DNA of 64,000 nt from contig JAJFKR010000021.1 of assembly GCA_021773095.1 (NCBI GenBank), positions 53,693 through 117,692 of the forward strand, in the 5' to 3' direction. Source of the stretch: Woeseiaceae bacterium (GTDB lineage Bacteria; Pseudomonadota; Gammaproteobacteria; Steroidobacterales; Woeseiaceae). This document shows positions 1-9,313 of the stretch, piece after piece. The notes beneath the pieces are model-generated. The model was not told the DNA's origin. It ran no database searches and was given only the letters and a program-made list of their open reading frames with translations. Numbering within the stretch: the stretch's first letter is position 1; every line of letters starts with the position of its first letter. Both the position numbers and the translations under genes were made by a program.

Positions 1-1
1 A

Positions 2-688
2 GTACGCAAAGGTGGCCGTGGTCTGTATGGGCTTGTTAACAATGCTGGCGTCGTTTCCGGAGGACCGCTTATCGAAATGGATGAGGACGATGTTCGCTGG
101 CTCTTCGATGTCAATGTATTCGGCGTATTCAAAGTTACACAGGCCTTCGCGCCACTGATTATCGAGAGCAAGGGACGTATCACGACGATCGGGTCGATCT
201 CCGGTATTGGGACCTGGTTTGGCGGTGGCGACTACACGATGAGCAAGCACGCTATCGAAGCGTTTTCCGATACGCTGGCTTTGGAAATGGAGCGCTTCGA
301 CGTCAAAACCAGCGTCATTCAGCCCGGAAACTACCGATCAAATATCGTCAAGACTCAAGTTGCTCGAAAGGGCGAGGTGACTGAGGCGCAAAAAAACTCT
401 CCCTATGCCGACTACTATACTCGCGAGTCCAGCGGACCGGTTGATCGCAGTAACTACAAAGAACCCGACGAAGTTACGGCTGCTATCATGCATACGCTGT
501 TTGACCCGAACCCAAAACGGCGTTACATGGTGGTGCCGGATCGCGAGGAAGCCGAGTGGACTATTGGTGCATCGATACGTCGCGTCGCACAGCGCAATGA
601 AAGGCAGGAACACGCCTTTAGCCGGGAAGAACTTATCGAAATGCTGGACAGTGCTATCGCGGCAGAACATGCGGTAGAAAAAGATTAA
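2..688 (+). CDS. Short-chain dehydrogenase/reductase, 5' end outside the window
   Basis: This is a classical SDR-family NAD(P)-dependent oxidoreductase missing its N-terminus. The frame is open from base 2, so the nucleotide-binding TGxxxGIG segment lies upstream of the window. Visible are the NNAG strand (about bases 38-49), the catalytic serine in GSISG and the YTMSK catalytic Tyr-Lys pair (about 232-246). The C-terminal half is very similar to the complete SDR at 1258-2238, including identical stretches around KNSPYAD and the RQEHAFSREELIEMLD end, so the two are tandem paralogues. Substrate cannot be told from sequence. By analogy with the paralogue it may carry a signal peptide, but its N-terminus cannot be seen. 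Confidence 0.9.
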   Translation, partial: VRKGGRGLYGLVNNAGVVSGGPLIEMDEDDVRWLFDVNVFGVFKVTQAFAPLIIESKGRITTIGSISGIGTWFGGGDYTMSKHAIEAFSDTLALEMERFDVKTSVIQPGNYRSNIVKTQVARKGEVTEAQKNSPYADYYTRESSGPVDRSNYKEPDEVTAAIMHTLFDPNPKRRYMVVPDREEAEWTIGASIRRVAQRNERQEHAFSREELIEMLDSAIAAEHAVEKD

Positions 689-730
689 TCAGGGCTGAGC
701 GGCAGTCCACTACAAAAAAGGAAGAGAAAA

Positions 731-1192
731 ATGACAAAATTTGCACGACGAATTTCAGGGCTGGCGCTGATATTGATGTCAGGAGTAATTTCACTTAACG
801 CTTTCGCGGGAGACGACGAGGCGGCGGGTCCATCAGTGTACGAGCGCCTTGGCGAAATGGATGGAATTACCCAGATAGTGACAGACACAGTCGAGCTGCA
901 TCACAATAATCCCGACATCGGGCACTTTTTCGATGGCGTTGACGATGAAAATCTCATCAAACACGTGGTCGCGTTTTTTGCGGCGGGCACCGGTGGACCG
1001 GCCAACTACGAAGGCCGCGATATGACTTCGTCACATGCGTCCATGGACATGAGCGATGCAGATTTTGACTCAGCGGTCTCGGATGTCGCCAAGGCAGCTG
1101 AAGCCAATGGAATAGATGCGGACACCATCGCCGCGGTTGGCGCAATTCTTGAGTCCCTCCGCCCGGCAATAATGGGCACGGCTGAACACTGA
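731..1192 (+). CDS. Exported group I truncated haemoglobin
   Basis: A 153-residue protein with a Sec signal peptide (Arg-Arg then a hydrophobic stretch, cleavage likely after AFA at residue 26) followed by a truncated haemoglobin (trHbN-like) domain starting at YERLG (37-41). The proximal haem histidine is probably His102 in the SSHASM segment, after the YEGRDM motif typical of the family. Family members bind O2 or NO; an exported form would act in the periplasm. GGAAG about 8 nt upstream of the ATG supports the start. It sits between two SDR paralogues on the same strand with short gaps (42 and 65 nt), suggesting co-expression. The physiological ligand is unknown. Confidence 0.88.
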   Translation: MTKFARRISGLALILMSGVISLNAFAGDDEAAGPSVYERLGEMDGITQIVTDTVELHHNNPDIGHFFDGVDDENLIKHVVAFFAAGTGGPANYEGRDMTSSHASMDMSDADFDSAVSDVAKAAEANGIDADTIAAVGAILESLRPAIMGTAEH

Positions 1193-1257
1193 ATGAGACA
1201 AATAGTCCCTTCTGCTACGATCCGGAATTAAATAATTTAGAACAGAAGGATTGACGC

Positions 1258-2238
1258 ATGAGGGACCTATTCAGTTTGGCCGCAATATCGCTTGTCTTAC
1301 TTGCCGCCAACAGCAGTTTCGCCGAGTCGCCGGCTGGCGGTGCCACCGACCAAAAGGCTGTTCTCATCACGGGTGCCAGCACGGGTATCGGCCGCCACGC
1401 AACTGAAGCGCTTGCGGCCGAGGGTTACTTTGTTTACGCGGGTGCCCGCAAACAAAAAGATCTTGACGCGTTGAACGCAATACCGAACGTCCAGGCGATT
1501 CGGCTGGATGTGACCAAACAGGAAGAAGTTGATGCCGCGGTGGAAACAGTCCGAAAAGGCAATCGTGGCCTCTATGGTCTTGTCAATAACGCGGGTGTCG
1601 GTTCCGCGGCCGGCCCACTCATCGAGGCGGATGAGAATGATATTCGTTGGTTATTTGACGTAAACGTATTTGGCGTCATCAAGGTTACCAAGGCGTTCGC
1701 ACCGCTCATCATCGAGAGCAAGGGTCGAATCGCGACCATCGGTTCAATCGCAGGAATTTTGACTTGGCCCGGTGGTAGTGACTACACCATGAGTAAGCAT
1801 GCGATCGAGGCTTTCTCCGAATCCCTGGCCATGGAAATGGCGCGCTTTGGCGTAACGGCAAGCGTCATCCAGCCTGGAAACTACCGATCGGACATCAGCA
1901 AGACAAACCGGGTACGCCGTGGCGAGTTAACTGAGGCACAGAAAAATTCGCCCTACGCCGATATTTACAAGGGCCGCCTGGAAGGGCCGGTCGACAGAGC
2001 TGAGTACAAGGACCCTGATGAGGTTACAGCCGCTATCAGGCATGCCTTGTTCGACCCCAGCCCAAAGTTGCGCTACATGGTGGTTCCTAATCGCGATGAA
2101 GCAACCTGGACGGTCGGCGCAACTTTGCGACGAGTCGCACAACGCAACGAAAGACAGGAACACGCATTTAGCCGGGAAGAGCTGATTGAAATGCTCGACC
2201 GGGCAATCGCGACTGAAAACAGCGAAGCGGCCGAGTAA
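1258..2238 (+). CDS. SDR-family oxidoreductase with N-terminal signal peptide
   Basis: A 326-residue SDR. After an N-terminal hydrophobic segment (residues 4-22, ending SSFA) come the cofactor motif TGASTGIG (38-45), NNAG (110-113), Asn136, Ser163, and the YTMSK catalytic Tyr176/Lys180. AGAAGGA upstream of the ATG supports the start. A Sec-type leader on an NAD(P)-dependent enzyme is unusual, because free NAD(P) is not expected in the periplasm; either the cofactor is bound before export, or the leader acts as an anchor. It is a close paralogue of the truncated SDR at the window start. Substrate unknown. Confidence 0.9.
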   Translation: MRDLFSLAAISLVLLAANSSFAESPAGGATDQKAVLITGASTGIGRHATEALAAEGYFVYAGARKQKDLDALNAIPNVQAIRLDVTKQEEVDAAVETVRKGNRGLYGLVNNAGVGSAAGPLIEADENDIRWLFDVNVFGVIKVTKAFAPLIIESKGRIATIGSIAGILTWPGGSDYTMSKHAIEAFSESLAMEMARFGVTASVIQPGNYRSDISKTNRVRRGELTEAQKNSPYADIYKGRLEGPVDRAEYKDPDEVTAAIRHALFDPSPKLRYMVVPNRDEATWTVGATLRRVAQRNERQEHAFSREELIEMLDRAIATENSEAAE

Positions 2239-2243
2239 ATTAT

Positions 2244-3929
2244 CTAAATACCCGGCGGCATCAGGGGTGGCAACGGACTTTCCGTTGTCATCTCGCTGTC
2301 CTTAATCAATACACTGATTGATCGAAGTGATTTGGCCAGTGAACCGCCATCCCACTCGCCGGCAGCACTGCTGTAGCTACTCGCCGACAGGCTACGCAAC
2401 TCCTCCGCCAGCGGCGATGCAACTCGCTCTGCCAGATCACCGACGCTACGCGGTGCGTTGTCAGGCCATTGCAGCCGGCCCCATTCGATAATGGCCACAC
2501 GGACTCCGGATTTGTCGTTGGCTGCCGCGGCCTTTTTCGCTGCCTTGATGAATTTCGCCTGTTGCTGGTAGATCGGCGGCGGCTCGGGTTCTCTGGGCTC
2601 TCTTTTTTGATCGCGCGATGACCACCACCAGGCAACCACGGTCAGCAGCCAAATGCCAGCAATGAGTTGACTGACCTTTTTCCAGAATCCATCCGGCACG
2701 GCAGACGATTTGGCTGCACTATCGGCGCCCGCTTCATTCGTCGTATCCGGAATTGTGGGTGGCGGCAATAATACATCCTCTGTTGGCGCGTCAATCTCGA
2801 TCGTTCTGGCCGGTAAACTGGCCACGCGCCATTCGCCAGTCGCGATGTCCCACCACGGAACTTCCAGTTTGGGTATTTCTGCCGGACCACCGCGGACACC
2901 GATCATGGCGTACTGGTCCCGGCGTACACCGCGAATACCTTCTGCCTCGAACAAGCGACTGAGATCGGGTTTGTCCGCATAAACGTTCATACCGTCAACG
3001 ACGGGTGGAATCAGCGCCGGAATTTGTGTTTCTATCTGCCCCAGAGCACTGATCGTAACTTTGCGCGTAACTGGCTCACCAGCAGCAACCTCGTTGGGCT
3101 GCCGGGACCACTCTTCACTTAAGTGTACGTCCCGCGCTGGCAACCATGCAGCGTCCGGAAAGTCCGTGGGCGGCGGCGGAATAGGCAACACCTTAACCAT
3201 ATGTGCCTCAGACTCGAATACCTTGCGGCCCGTAATTCGGCCATCGCGTAGTACGCGCGCCTCGAAACGTGCCGGCGATATCGATATTTCGCCACTGGAC
3301 TGCGGGTAGATTGCGAGCACCCGCTCGACAACGTTGTAGGCCCTGCCATTCAAGATGGACTCGTAGCTGCGCTCGTCGCCCGCTCGCTCGATCAGGACTT
3401 CGGCACCGCTGATGCCGGGATCACGCCGCCCTTCCTGGCGGGTTGCCACCGCTCGGTATACCCGGAAGCGATACAAGATTTGTGACTGGACGTAGGCCTC
3501 AGTCTGATCGACCTCACTGGTGATGAAGACATCGGCTTCACCGGGAGGTGCGTTAGTCGGCTCATTAATCGTGATAGAAACCGGCTCACTTTTTTCATTG
3601 CCAACCGTGACAGCAGGGATAATCTGCTTGCCGGTCGCCTTCGCCATCAATGCGATCGTCCAGGTTCGACTGCGACGTATCTGGCCGTTGATGATCGACG
3701 TGTTGCTGAGTTGGCTGAGCTGACCGCGATAGAAATTCTCATCAAGCACCGTGAGGTCCGGTTCCATATCGATGTTGGTGTCGACCATGATCTCGAGAAC
3801 GAAGGACTCGTTAAGGTCCACCGATGGACGATCGACCCGTGCCGTTACATCGGCGAGCGCATGCGAATGAACGACGAGCAGCCCGCACAAACCCATCAAC
3901 ACGTTGCGGGTGACATTAAGCTTTACCAC
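2244..3929 (-). CDS. batD: BatD-like oxygen tolerance protein
   Basis: A 561-residue membrane-anchored periplasmic protein of the BatD family. It has an N-terminal signal peptide (hydrophobic stretch ending HSHALA, residues 9-26), a long beta-rich extracytoplasmic region and a single C-terminal transmembrane helix (QLIAGIWLLTVVAWWW) followed by a cytosolic tail. It overlaps the upstream batB/C gene by 7 nt and closes the moxR-bat operon. Bat proteins are associated with aerotolerance and stress in Bacteroides and Leptospira, but the molecular role is unresolved. The length matches the family. It lies only 5 nt from the convergent SDR gene. Confidence 0.88.
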   Translation of the reverse strand: MVKLNVTRNVLMGLCGLLVVHSHALADVTARVDRPSVDLNESFVLEIMVDTNIDMEPDLTVLDENFYRGQLSQLSNTSIINGQIRRSRTWTIALMAKATGKQIIPAVTVGNEKSEPVSITINEPTNAPPGEADVFITSEVDQTEAYVQSQILYRFRVYRAVATRQEGRRDPGISGAEVLIERAGDERSYESILNGRAYNVVERVLAIYPQSSGEISISPARFEARVLRDGRITGRKVFESEAHMVKVLPIPPPPTDFPDAAWLPARDVHLSEEWSRQPNEVAAGEPVTRKVTISALGQIETQIPALIPPVVDGMNVYADKPDLSRLFEAEGIRGVRRDQYAMIGVRGGPAEIPKLEVPWWDIATGEWRVASLPARTIEIDAPTEDVLLPPPTIPDTTNEAGADSAAKSSAVPDGFWKKVSQLIAGIWLLTVVAWWWSSRDQKREPREPEPPPIYQQQAKFIKAAKKAAAANDKSGVRVAIIEWGRLQWPDNAPRSVGDLAERVASPLAEELRSLSASSYSSAAGEWDGGSLAKSLRSISVLIKDSEMTTESPLPPLMPPGI

Positions 3930-5731
3930 GGTTGTACCTCATTATCTGGCCATACACTGTTGCCGTCCTGATCCTTGCCGGTACGCTGGTACTGATGCCT
4001 GAACTTTCTGCGTAACAAGCCACCCGGATCGTCGGGAATGCGCCGCAGCCATTGTTCCATTGCCTGTTCCTGTTCCTGCTGTTGGCGCAGTTCGGCAAGC
4101 TCAGCTTCCGACATTTGTTGCGGTTGTTCGCCGGATTCGGCTTCTTCGGCAGCGCGCTGCAACTCCTCCTGCAGGGCCTTCATATCTTCCTCGCTCATTT
4201 GCTCGTCGCCACTCTCTGACGAGTCACTCTCCTCTGACTCGCTGTCGGCCTGTGACTCGCCTTCTTCGCCCTGCTGCTCGGACTGATCTTCGGAATCCGA
4301 TTGCTCGCCTTCGCCGCCCGGGTTCTCGGTTGATTGTTGATCATCGCCCTGGTTTTGTTGCTCTTGCTCCTGCTGCTCTTTCAAATCCTGCACAATTTTC
4401 AGGTTGTAGGCTGCGTCTTCATTGTCCGGCTCACTCGCGAGCACTTCTTCATAGGCGTCGATGGCAGCATCGAGTTCGCCCTGAAAAGCCATCGCGTTGC
4501 CAAGATTGTAGAGATTACGTGTATCGCTATTCTCGGCAAAGACTTTAGCGCTTCCGGCAAAGTCACCGGTTTGATAATCGGCAACCGCTTGCCAGTCCGG
4601 GTTTTCGAACAGCGCTGCTGCCTCGCTGGCATTGCCTGCCTCGAGCTGTTTTTGCCCCTGCTGGTCCCGGGTTTGCCAGAGATCAGACCAGCTTGCCGCG
4701 TACGCGGTTTGTGGCGCTGGCAAAATGACGAAAACCACGACCAGCACCCAGCCACGACGAAAAGCCAGCGCAGCCAGGGGCAGCAACAGCAATAGCAGCC
4801 AGGGACCCTCCTCACGCCAGCGGTCAGTGGCCAGCGCGTCGTCGCCGAGCGCTGCGCCGGCACCCGAGATCTCACCGGACAGCAAAACATCGAGATCTCT
4901 GTCGTTCGCGGACATTCTCGAATAACGACCACCACCGATGCCGGCCAGGTCCCGCAAGCCTCGTTCTTCCAGTCTGGGTACCGCAATCTGGCCGCGGTTG
5001 TCGGTTACAAACCCTCCGGTAACCCGCGGTATCGGTGCACCTTCGGTCGTGCCAACGCCCAGAATCGACAAGGAGTAACCAGCCGACCTAAGATCTCGCG
5101 CCGCGGCCGCGGCACCCGGCGAAGAACCACCGTCGGTTATCAGCAGAACCTCTCCGAATCCGGCCTTCGCCTGATCGAGCAGCTGCCTTCCCTTTGCGAT
5201 AGCGGCTTCCGGATAGCTGCCACGACTCGGCATGATGTCGGTGCTCAGACTATTCACGAGCGAAGCAATTGTGTCGTTGTCGGTGGTCAGTGGTGTCACC
5301 GTGAACGCATTGGCCGAATAGACCACGAGCGCAGTCTGTCCGACCTCACGGCGCTCGAGCATATCGAGAATCTTGAGCTTGGCGCGCCGCAGCCGGCTGG
5401 GTGCAACATCCTCTGCATCCATTGAGCGCGATAAATCAAGTGCGACGACCAGTGCCTGCTCGGCTCTGAAAACCGGTTGTTCAATACGTTGCCATGCCGG
5501 ACCGGCCAAGGCCAGCAATGCAATCACACTGCCGAGCCCCATTAACCACCAGCGATGATCGGTACCACGGCCCGGATCGCGAGACAGCACATAGGGCATC
5601 AACTCACGATCGATGACGGCCTGCCAGTTTCCGGAGCCCAGCTTTCCGCGTGCAAGCATCACGGCGAGCAGCAAAAGTACGGGTATGGCATATAGCCATT
5701 CGGGGCGTAACCAATGGAAATCAGCTGGCAC
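3923..5731 (-). CDS. batB: BatB-BatC fusion: VWA domain, TPR repeats, Gln/Glu-rich tail
   Basis: A 602-residue protein. Two N-terminal transmembrane segments (12-27 and 63-78) precede a von Willebrand factor A domain with an intact metal-binding DLSRS motif (99-103); a membrane segment near residues 312-340 follows, then TPR-type helical repeats (about 365-460). The C-terminal part (about 455-560) is strongly enriched in Gln, Glu and Ser and should be disordered. In Bacteroides the VWA part (BatB) and TPR part (BatC) are separate genes; here they are one chain, as is common in Proteobacteria. It overlaps batA upstream by 11 nt and batD downstream by 7 nt, so translation is probably coupled. 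Confidence 0.88.
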   Translation of the reverse strand: MPADFHWLRPEWLYAIPVLLLLAVMLARGKLGSGNWQAVIDRELMPYVLSRDPGRGTDHRWWLMGLGSVIALLALAGPAWQRIEQPVFRAEQALVVALDLSRSMDAEDVAPSRLRRAKLKILDMLERREVGQTALVVYSANAFTVTPLTTDNDTIASLVNSLSTDIMPSRGSYPEAAIAKGRQLLDQAKAGFGEVLLITDGGSSPGAAAAARDLRSAGYSLSILGVGTTEGAPIPRVTGGFVTDNRGQIAVPRLEERGLRDLAGIGGGRYSRMSANDRDLDVLLSGEISGAGAALGDDALATDRWREEGPWLLLLLLPLAALAFRRGWVLVVVFVILPAPQTAYAASWSDLWQTRDQQGQKQLEAGNASEAAALFENPDWQAVADYQTGDFAGSAKVFAENSDTRNLYNLGNAMAFQGELDAAIDAYEEVLASEPDNEDAAYNLKIVQDLKEQQEQEQQNQGDDQQSTENPGGEGEQSDSEDQSEQQGEEGESQADSESEESDSSESGDEQMSEEDMKALQEELQRAAEEAESGEQPQQMSEAELAELRQQQEQEQAMEQWLRRIPDDPGGLLRRKFRHQYQRTGKDQDGNSVWPDNEVQPW

Positions 5732-6755
5732 TGGTTTGCACCTCGCCGGCCCGCTGTAACGCGAATCGCTGCAACAAACTGACGAGACCCATCAGTGCCA
5801 CCATCAAAACTGCCGCGCCCAATGGATAATAAAAATAGGACTTGACGGGCCGAAAACCGGACTCCGGCTCCTCGACCGGTTCAAGCTCATCGACCAGCTT
5901 GTAGATACCCTGCAGGCTCGCCGTATCGGTTGCCCGAAAATAGCGCCCACCCGTGAGATCGGCGATCCGGGTCAACGTGTCCTCGTCAAGATCCGCCGAC
6001 GGATTGATGCGGCGACGGCCACCAATCAATGACGACACTTCGAGCTGTTCTGCGCCGATGCCAATCGTGTAGATACGTAAGCCCACCTGCTGCGCGAGCT
6101 CCGCCGCTTTGACGGGCTGCACTTCACCGGCCGTGTTCGCGCCGTCGGTGAGCAGTACGAGAACCTGGTCACCCTCTTCCTTTTTTTGTTCGTGGATACG
6201 CCGCACCGCCAGCGTAATCGCATCTCCGATTGCAGTCTTCTCGCCCGCAAGGCCAATGAACGCTTCCATCAACAGAACATTGACGGTCTCCCTGTCCAGT
6301 GTCAGGGGTACCTGGAGATAGGCTCGCTCACCGAATAATATGAGTCCGATCCGATCGCCTTCGCGACGATCGATGAAATCGCTGGCAACGGCTTTCGTGG
6401 CCGTCAGTCGATCAACACGCCGGCCAGCCAGCTCGAAATCTTTCTGATCCATGCTGCCCGACAGGTCAACAGCCAACATCAGGTTGCGGCCCGCTACCGG
6501 TACGTCGAGTTCTTCACCAATGCGTTCCGGACGTGCAGCAGCAAGCACGAGCAATAGCCACGCGAGCGTTGCAACCCAGAATCGCCAGTTGAATAACTGT
6601 TCCGTCCCGGATCGATCTTTGAGCGTCGAAAAGCTGTCGATACTCGGTACCCGCAGACCGGCCTCGGACAAACCCCTGGCTTCGGACAAAAGGTAGCGAA
6701 AGATCAAAGGCAGCGGCAGCGCGATCAATACCCAGGGCCAGGCAAGAGACCACAT
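5721..6755 (-). CDS. batA: BatA-like VWA domain membrane protein
   Basis: A 344-residue protein with an N-terminal transmembrane region (about 5-23 and 58-74), a VWA domain with complete MIDAS sequence DLSGS (97-101) and a later TDGANT loop, and a C-terminal transmembrane helix (about 312-332). This is the BatA arrangement. VWA domains bind Mg2+ and partner proteins; with MoxR ATPases they are thought to form chaperone-like assemblies. It follows the DUF4381 gene with a 1-nt overlap and overlaps batB/C. Confidence 0.88.
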   Translation of the reverse strand: MWSLAWPWVLIALPLPLIFRYLLSEARGLSEAGLRVPSIDSFSTLKDRSGTEQLFNWRFWVATLAWLLLVLAAARPERIGEELDVPVAGRNLMLAVDLSGSMDQKDFELAGRRVDRLTATKAVASDFIDRREGDRIGLILFGERAYLQVPLTLDRETVNVLLMEAFIGLAGEKTAIGDAITLAVRRIHEQKKEEGDQVLVLLTDGANTAGEVQPVKAAELAQQVGLRIYTIGIGAEQLEVSSLIGGRRRINPSADLDEDTLTRIADLTGGRYFRATDTASLQGIYKLVDELEPVEEPESGFRPVKSYFYYPLGAAVLMVALMGLVSLLQRFALQRAGEVQTSAS

Positions 6756-7246
6756 CAGAGCGCTCCCCGGATCGGCGTTGTAAGACGCATTCTTACGGCG
6801 GCCAGTAGTGCATTGATATCGATGTCGCTGAGATCGCCTTCAGGATCCCGATACGGAAGTTGCAGAAGACTCTTGCCCCCTTCGGTATGGAAGTAGGGAA
6901 CCGGCAGGTCCCGGTCCAGCCATTCAAGCCAGGATTCACCGGTGAGCCCGGCGACTTCCTGCCGCGGTGCGTAAGCAATCATACTGCGGCGCAGCAGCTC
7001 GGACACCTGCTGGCCCAGTGCCACGGGATTCCGATGGGTGATGTATTCGGCCTCAAACGCCCCCAGCGCCCGAACAGCGTAACGGCGTGGAGCGTTGAAT
7101 TGCCGGACTCGCCAGGCCCGTAATATCAGCCAGCCCAACCCGAACAACACAAGCACGATAATCGCCCACCAACCCGGCGCCAGCGGCCACCATCCAATCG
7201 CCTCGGGCAGATGCAGGTCACGCAACGGCAGCTGGTTCGGATCCAC
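6755..7246 (-). CDS. DUF4381 family membrane protein
   Basis: A 163-residue protein with one transmembrane helix near residues 22-45 (WWAIIVLVLFGLGWLIL) and a soluble C-terminal part. Position and sequence match the DUF4381 protein found between the DUF58 gene and batA in proteobacterial moxR-bat operons. The start is GTG, 2 nt after the stop of the upstream DUF58 gene. Function is unknown beyond membership of the operon. Confidence 0.82.
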   Translation of the reverse strand: MDPNQLPLRDLHLPEAIGWWPLAPGWWAIIVLVLFGLGWLILRAWRVRQFNAPRRYAVRALGAFEAEYITHRNPVALGQQVSELLRRSMIAYAPRQEVAGLTGESWLEWLDRDLPVPYFHTEGGKSLLQLPYRDPEGDLSDIDINALLAAVRMRLTTPIRGAL

Positions 7247-7248
7247 GA

Positions 7249-8184
7249 CTAGTGAGTCCTCTTACCCAATGCGGTTTGCAGTGTCGAAACCGGATCATCG
7301 TCCGTGGACATCGGCATCAAATGCACGCCGTAGCGGTGGCAAAACGCCTCCAGTTCGTGTGATCGCTCTGCAAACTCATGTTCGTAGTCACGTCGTGCGG
7401 CGGTGGCATAGGTATCGATCGCCAGCTCGTCATCGGGCGACACAATCCGGTAGCGTCCCGGTGGGGGCAGTTTTCGCTCCAGCGGATCGTTCATGAACAC
7501 CGCCAGAACCTCATTGTGATGGGCAACGCTGGAAAGATGCGCCTGAGCGGCGCGATCAAAACCAATAAAATCACTAATCACGACAACCAGACTCCCGGGC
7601 CTCGCCACCCGCCGCAGCGCCGACATCGCCTGCACAAAGGGGTCAGAGCCCTCTTGGGTACCGCGATTCGTCCAGTCGGGATGCTCCGCAAGCTGATGCA
7701 CAAATCTGAGGGCGGCGCGTCGTCCAAGTCTTGGCTTCAATTCACGATGCGTTGTCTCGCCAAAAATCAGTCCACCGAGACGATCGCCTCGATGGTGTGC
7801 CGCCCAGGACAGCAACGCCGCCGCACGGCTCGCGTTTACCGACTTGAAACAGCCGCGAGTTGCGAAATGCATATTCGAACGTAAATCAACACAAACGAGG
7901 ACGGGCCTTTCGCGTTCCTCGCGAAACAACTTCGTATACGCCGTTGTGCTGCGGGCCGTGACACGCCAGTCAATGCTGCGCGGGTCGTCGCCCGGCTGAT
8001 AAGGACGCGACTCGTCAAACTCCATACCACGGCCACGAAAGTGCGAAACGTACGCGCCAGTCTGCAACGAATTTACCCGCAGGACGTCCAGAGCGATCGC
8101 CCTTGCAGGAGCATTAAGACGAATCAGCCCGGCCTGGCTTACGCTGACCGGTGAAGCGTCCTCAGAGATATTGTCGAGCCGCAC
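7249..8184 (-). CDS. DUF58 domain protein of the MoxR-Bat operon
   Basis: A 311-residue soluble protein of the DUF58 family, which has a VWA-like fold. The diagnostic RGMEFDESRPYQPGDD region and the following IDWRVTAR segment are present near residues 51-79. There is no signal peptide. It starts with GTG 2 nt after the moxR stop codon. DUF58 proteins nearly always accompany MoxR ATPases and are regarded as their partners, but no biochemical activity is established. Confidence 0.88.
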   Translation of the reverse strand: MRLDNISEDASPVSVSQAGLIRLNAPARAIALDVLRVNSLQTGAYVSHFRGRGMEFDESRPYQPGDDPRSIDWRVTARSTTAYTKLFREERERPVLVCVDLRSNMHFATRGCFKSVNASRAAALLSWAAHHRGDRLGGLIFGETTHRELKPRLGRRAALRFVHQLAEHPDWTNRGTQEGSDPFVQAMSALRRVARPGSLVVVISDFIGFDRAAQAHLSSVAHHNEVLAVFMNDPLERKLPPPGRYRIVSPDDELAIDTYATAARRDYEHEFAERSHELEAFCHRYGVHLMPMSTDDDPVSTLQTALGKRTH

Positions 8185-8186
8185 TG

Positions 8187-9155
8187 CTATGGCACTCCAA
8201 CGCCATCCAGAACGCCCGCGACAATAGAGTTCGAATTCACTCCGTCTGCTTCGGCTTCGAAACTCAGGACCAGTCTGTGGCGCAGCACGTCGGGTGCAAC
8301 CGCCTGAATGTCCTCGGGACTGACAAAATCGCGGCCGGACAACCAGGCGTGTGCTCGTGCCGCCCGGTCAATACCCATGCTCGCACGTGGGCTCGCACCG
8401 TAAAGAACCTGTCCCTCAAGATCGGCGTCCACAGCACCCGGATTACGCGTAGCAACAACAACATTGACGATGTACTCCTCAAGCTCGGGTGCCAGGTGCA
8501 GATTCAGGATGTCCTGACGTGCCTCCATGATCGATGCCAGCGCCAGCAATTCAGGTGGCTGAAACATATCCCGCTCCGCCTGCCGGGCTTCGTCGCGATT
8601 CAACACGAGAATACGACGCTCGTCCTCGATCGTTGGATAGCCGACCTCGACGTGCAACAGGAATCGGTCAAGCTGTGCTTCCGGCAGCGGGTAAGTACCC
8701 TCCTGCTCAATAGGATTCTGTGTGGCCATCACCATGAACAGATCATCGAGCGGGTAGCTTTGGTCACCGACCGATATCTGCCGCTCTTCCATCGCCTCGA
8801 GCAATGCCGACTGCACCTTGGCCGGCGCACGGTTGATCTCATCGGCCAGAATGAGGTTGTGAAACAGCGGTCCCTTGCGAAATTCGAAGGTTCCTTCCTG
8901 CGGACGATATATATCGGTGCCGGTCAAATCTGCTGGCAACAGGTCGGGCGTAAACTGCAATCGATGGAAGTCACCCTCGATACTTTCTGCGAGCACTTTG
9001 ATGGCGCGCGTCTTGGCAAGACCCGGTGCGCCCTCAACGAGAAGGTGTCCGTCACACAAGAGTGCGATCAACATACGATTGATCAGGTGGGCCTGACCGA
9101 TGATCAGCCCGCTCGCGTGAGTTTCAAGTTTTTGGAATTGTTCTCTGACGCTCAT
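8187..9155 (-). CDS. moxR: MoxR-family AAA+ ATPase
   Basis: A 322-residue AAA+ ATPase. Walker A is GAPGLAKT (42-49), Walker B is LILADEINRAP, and the sensor region MVMATQNPIEQEGTY is intact. The C-terminal lid domain is complete. MoxR ATPases act as chaperone-like motors for VWA proteins, here presumably BatA, BatB/C and the DUF58 protein encoded downstream. It is the first gene of a six-gene minus-strand operon (9155 to 2244) with gaps of at most 2 nt or overlaps. The promoter should lie in the AT-rich gap 9156-9313. Confidence 0.93.
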   Translation of the reverse strand: MSVREQFQKLETHASGLIIGQAHLINRMLIALLCDGHLLVEGAPGLAKTRAIKVLAESIEGDFHRLQFTPDLLPADLTGTDIYRPQEGTFEFRKGPLFHNLILADEINRAPAKVQSALLEAMEERQISVGDQSYPLDDLFMVMATQNPIEQEGTYPLPEAQLDRFLLHVEVGYPTIEDERRILVLNRDEARQAERDMFQPPELLALASIMEARQDILNLHLAPELEEYIVNVVVATRNPGAVDADLEGQVLYGASPRASMGIDRAARAHAWLSGRDFVSPEDIQAVAPDVLRHRLVLSFEAEADGVNSNSIVAGVLDGVGVP

Positions 9156-9313
9156 TAATTACTCCGAAGGATGCAGCGGCGTGCCATTCTAGTGATGATG
9201 CGCGGCAAGACCAACCAGTTGCATCATTTTTTGCTATTTTTTTGGTCCAGTTAAGTAGTATTAGCCCCAAATCCGACAATCGATAAGCCATACCATTGCA
9301 TCGAACTCACAAA

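Noticed and set aside
8151..9158. Long plus-strand open frame of 335 codons
   Set aside because: It lies exactly opposite moxR, whose Walker motifs are intact, and shows no family signal; it is an antisense shadow.
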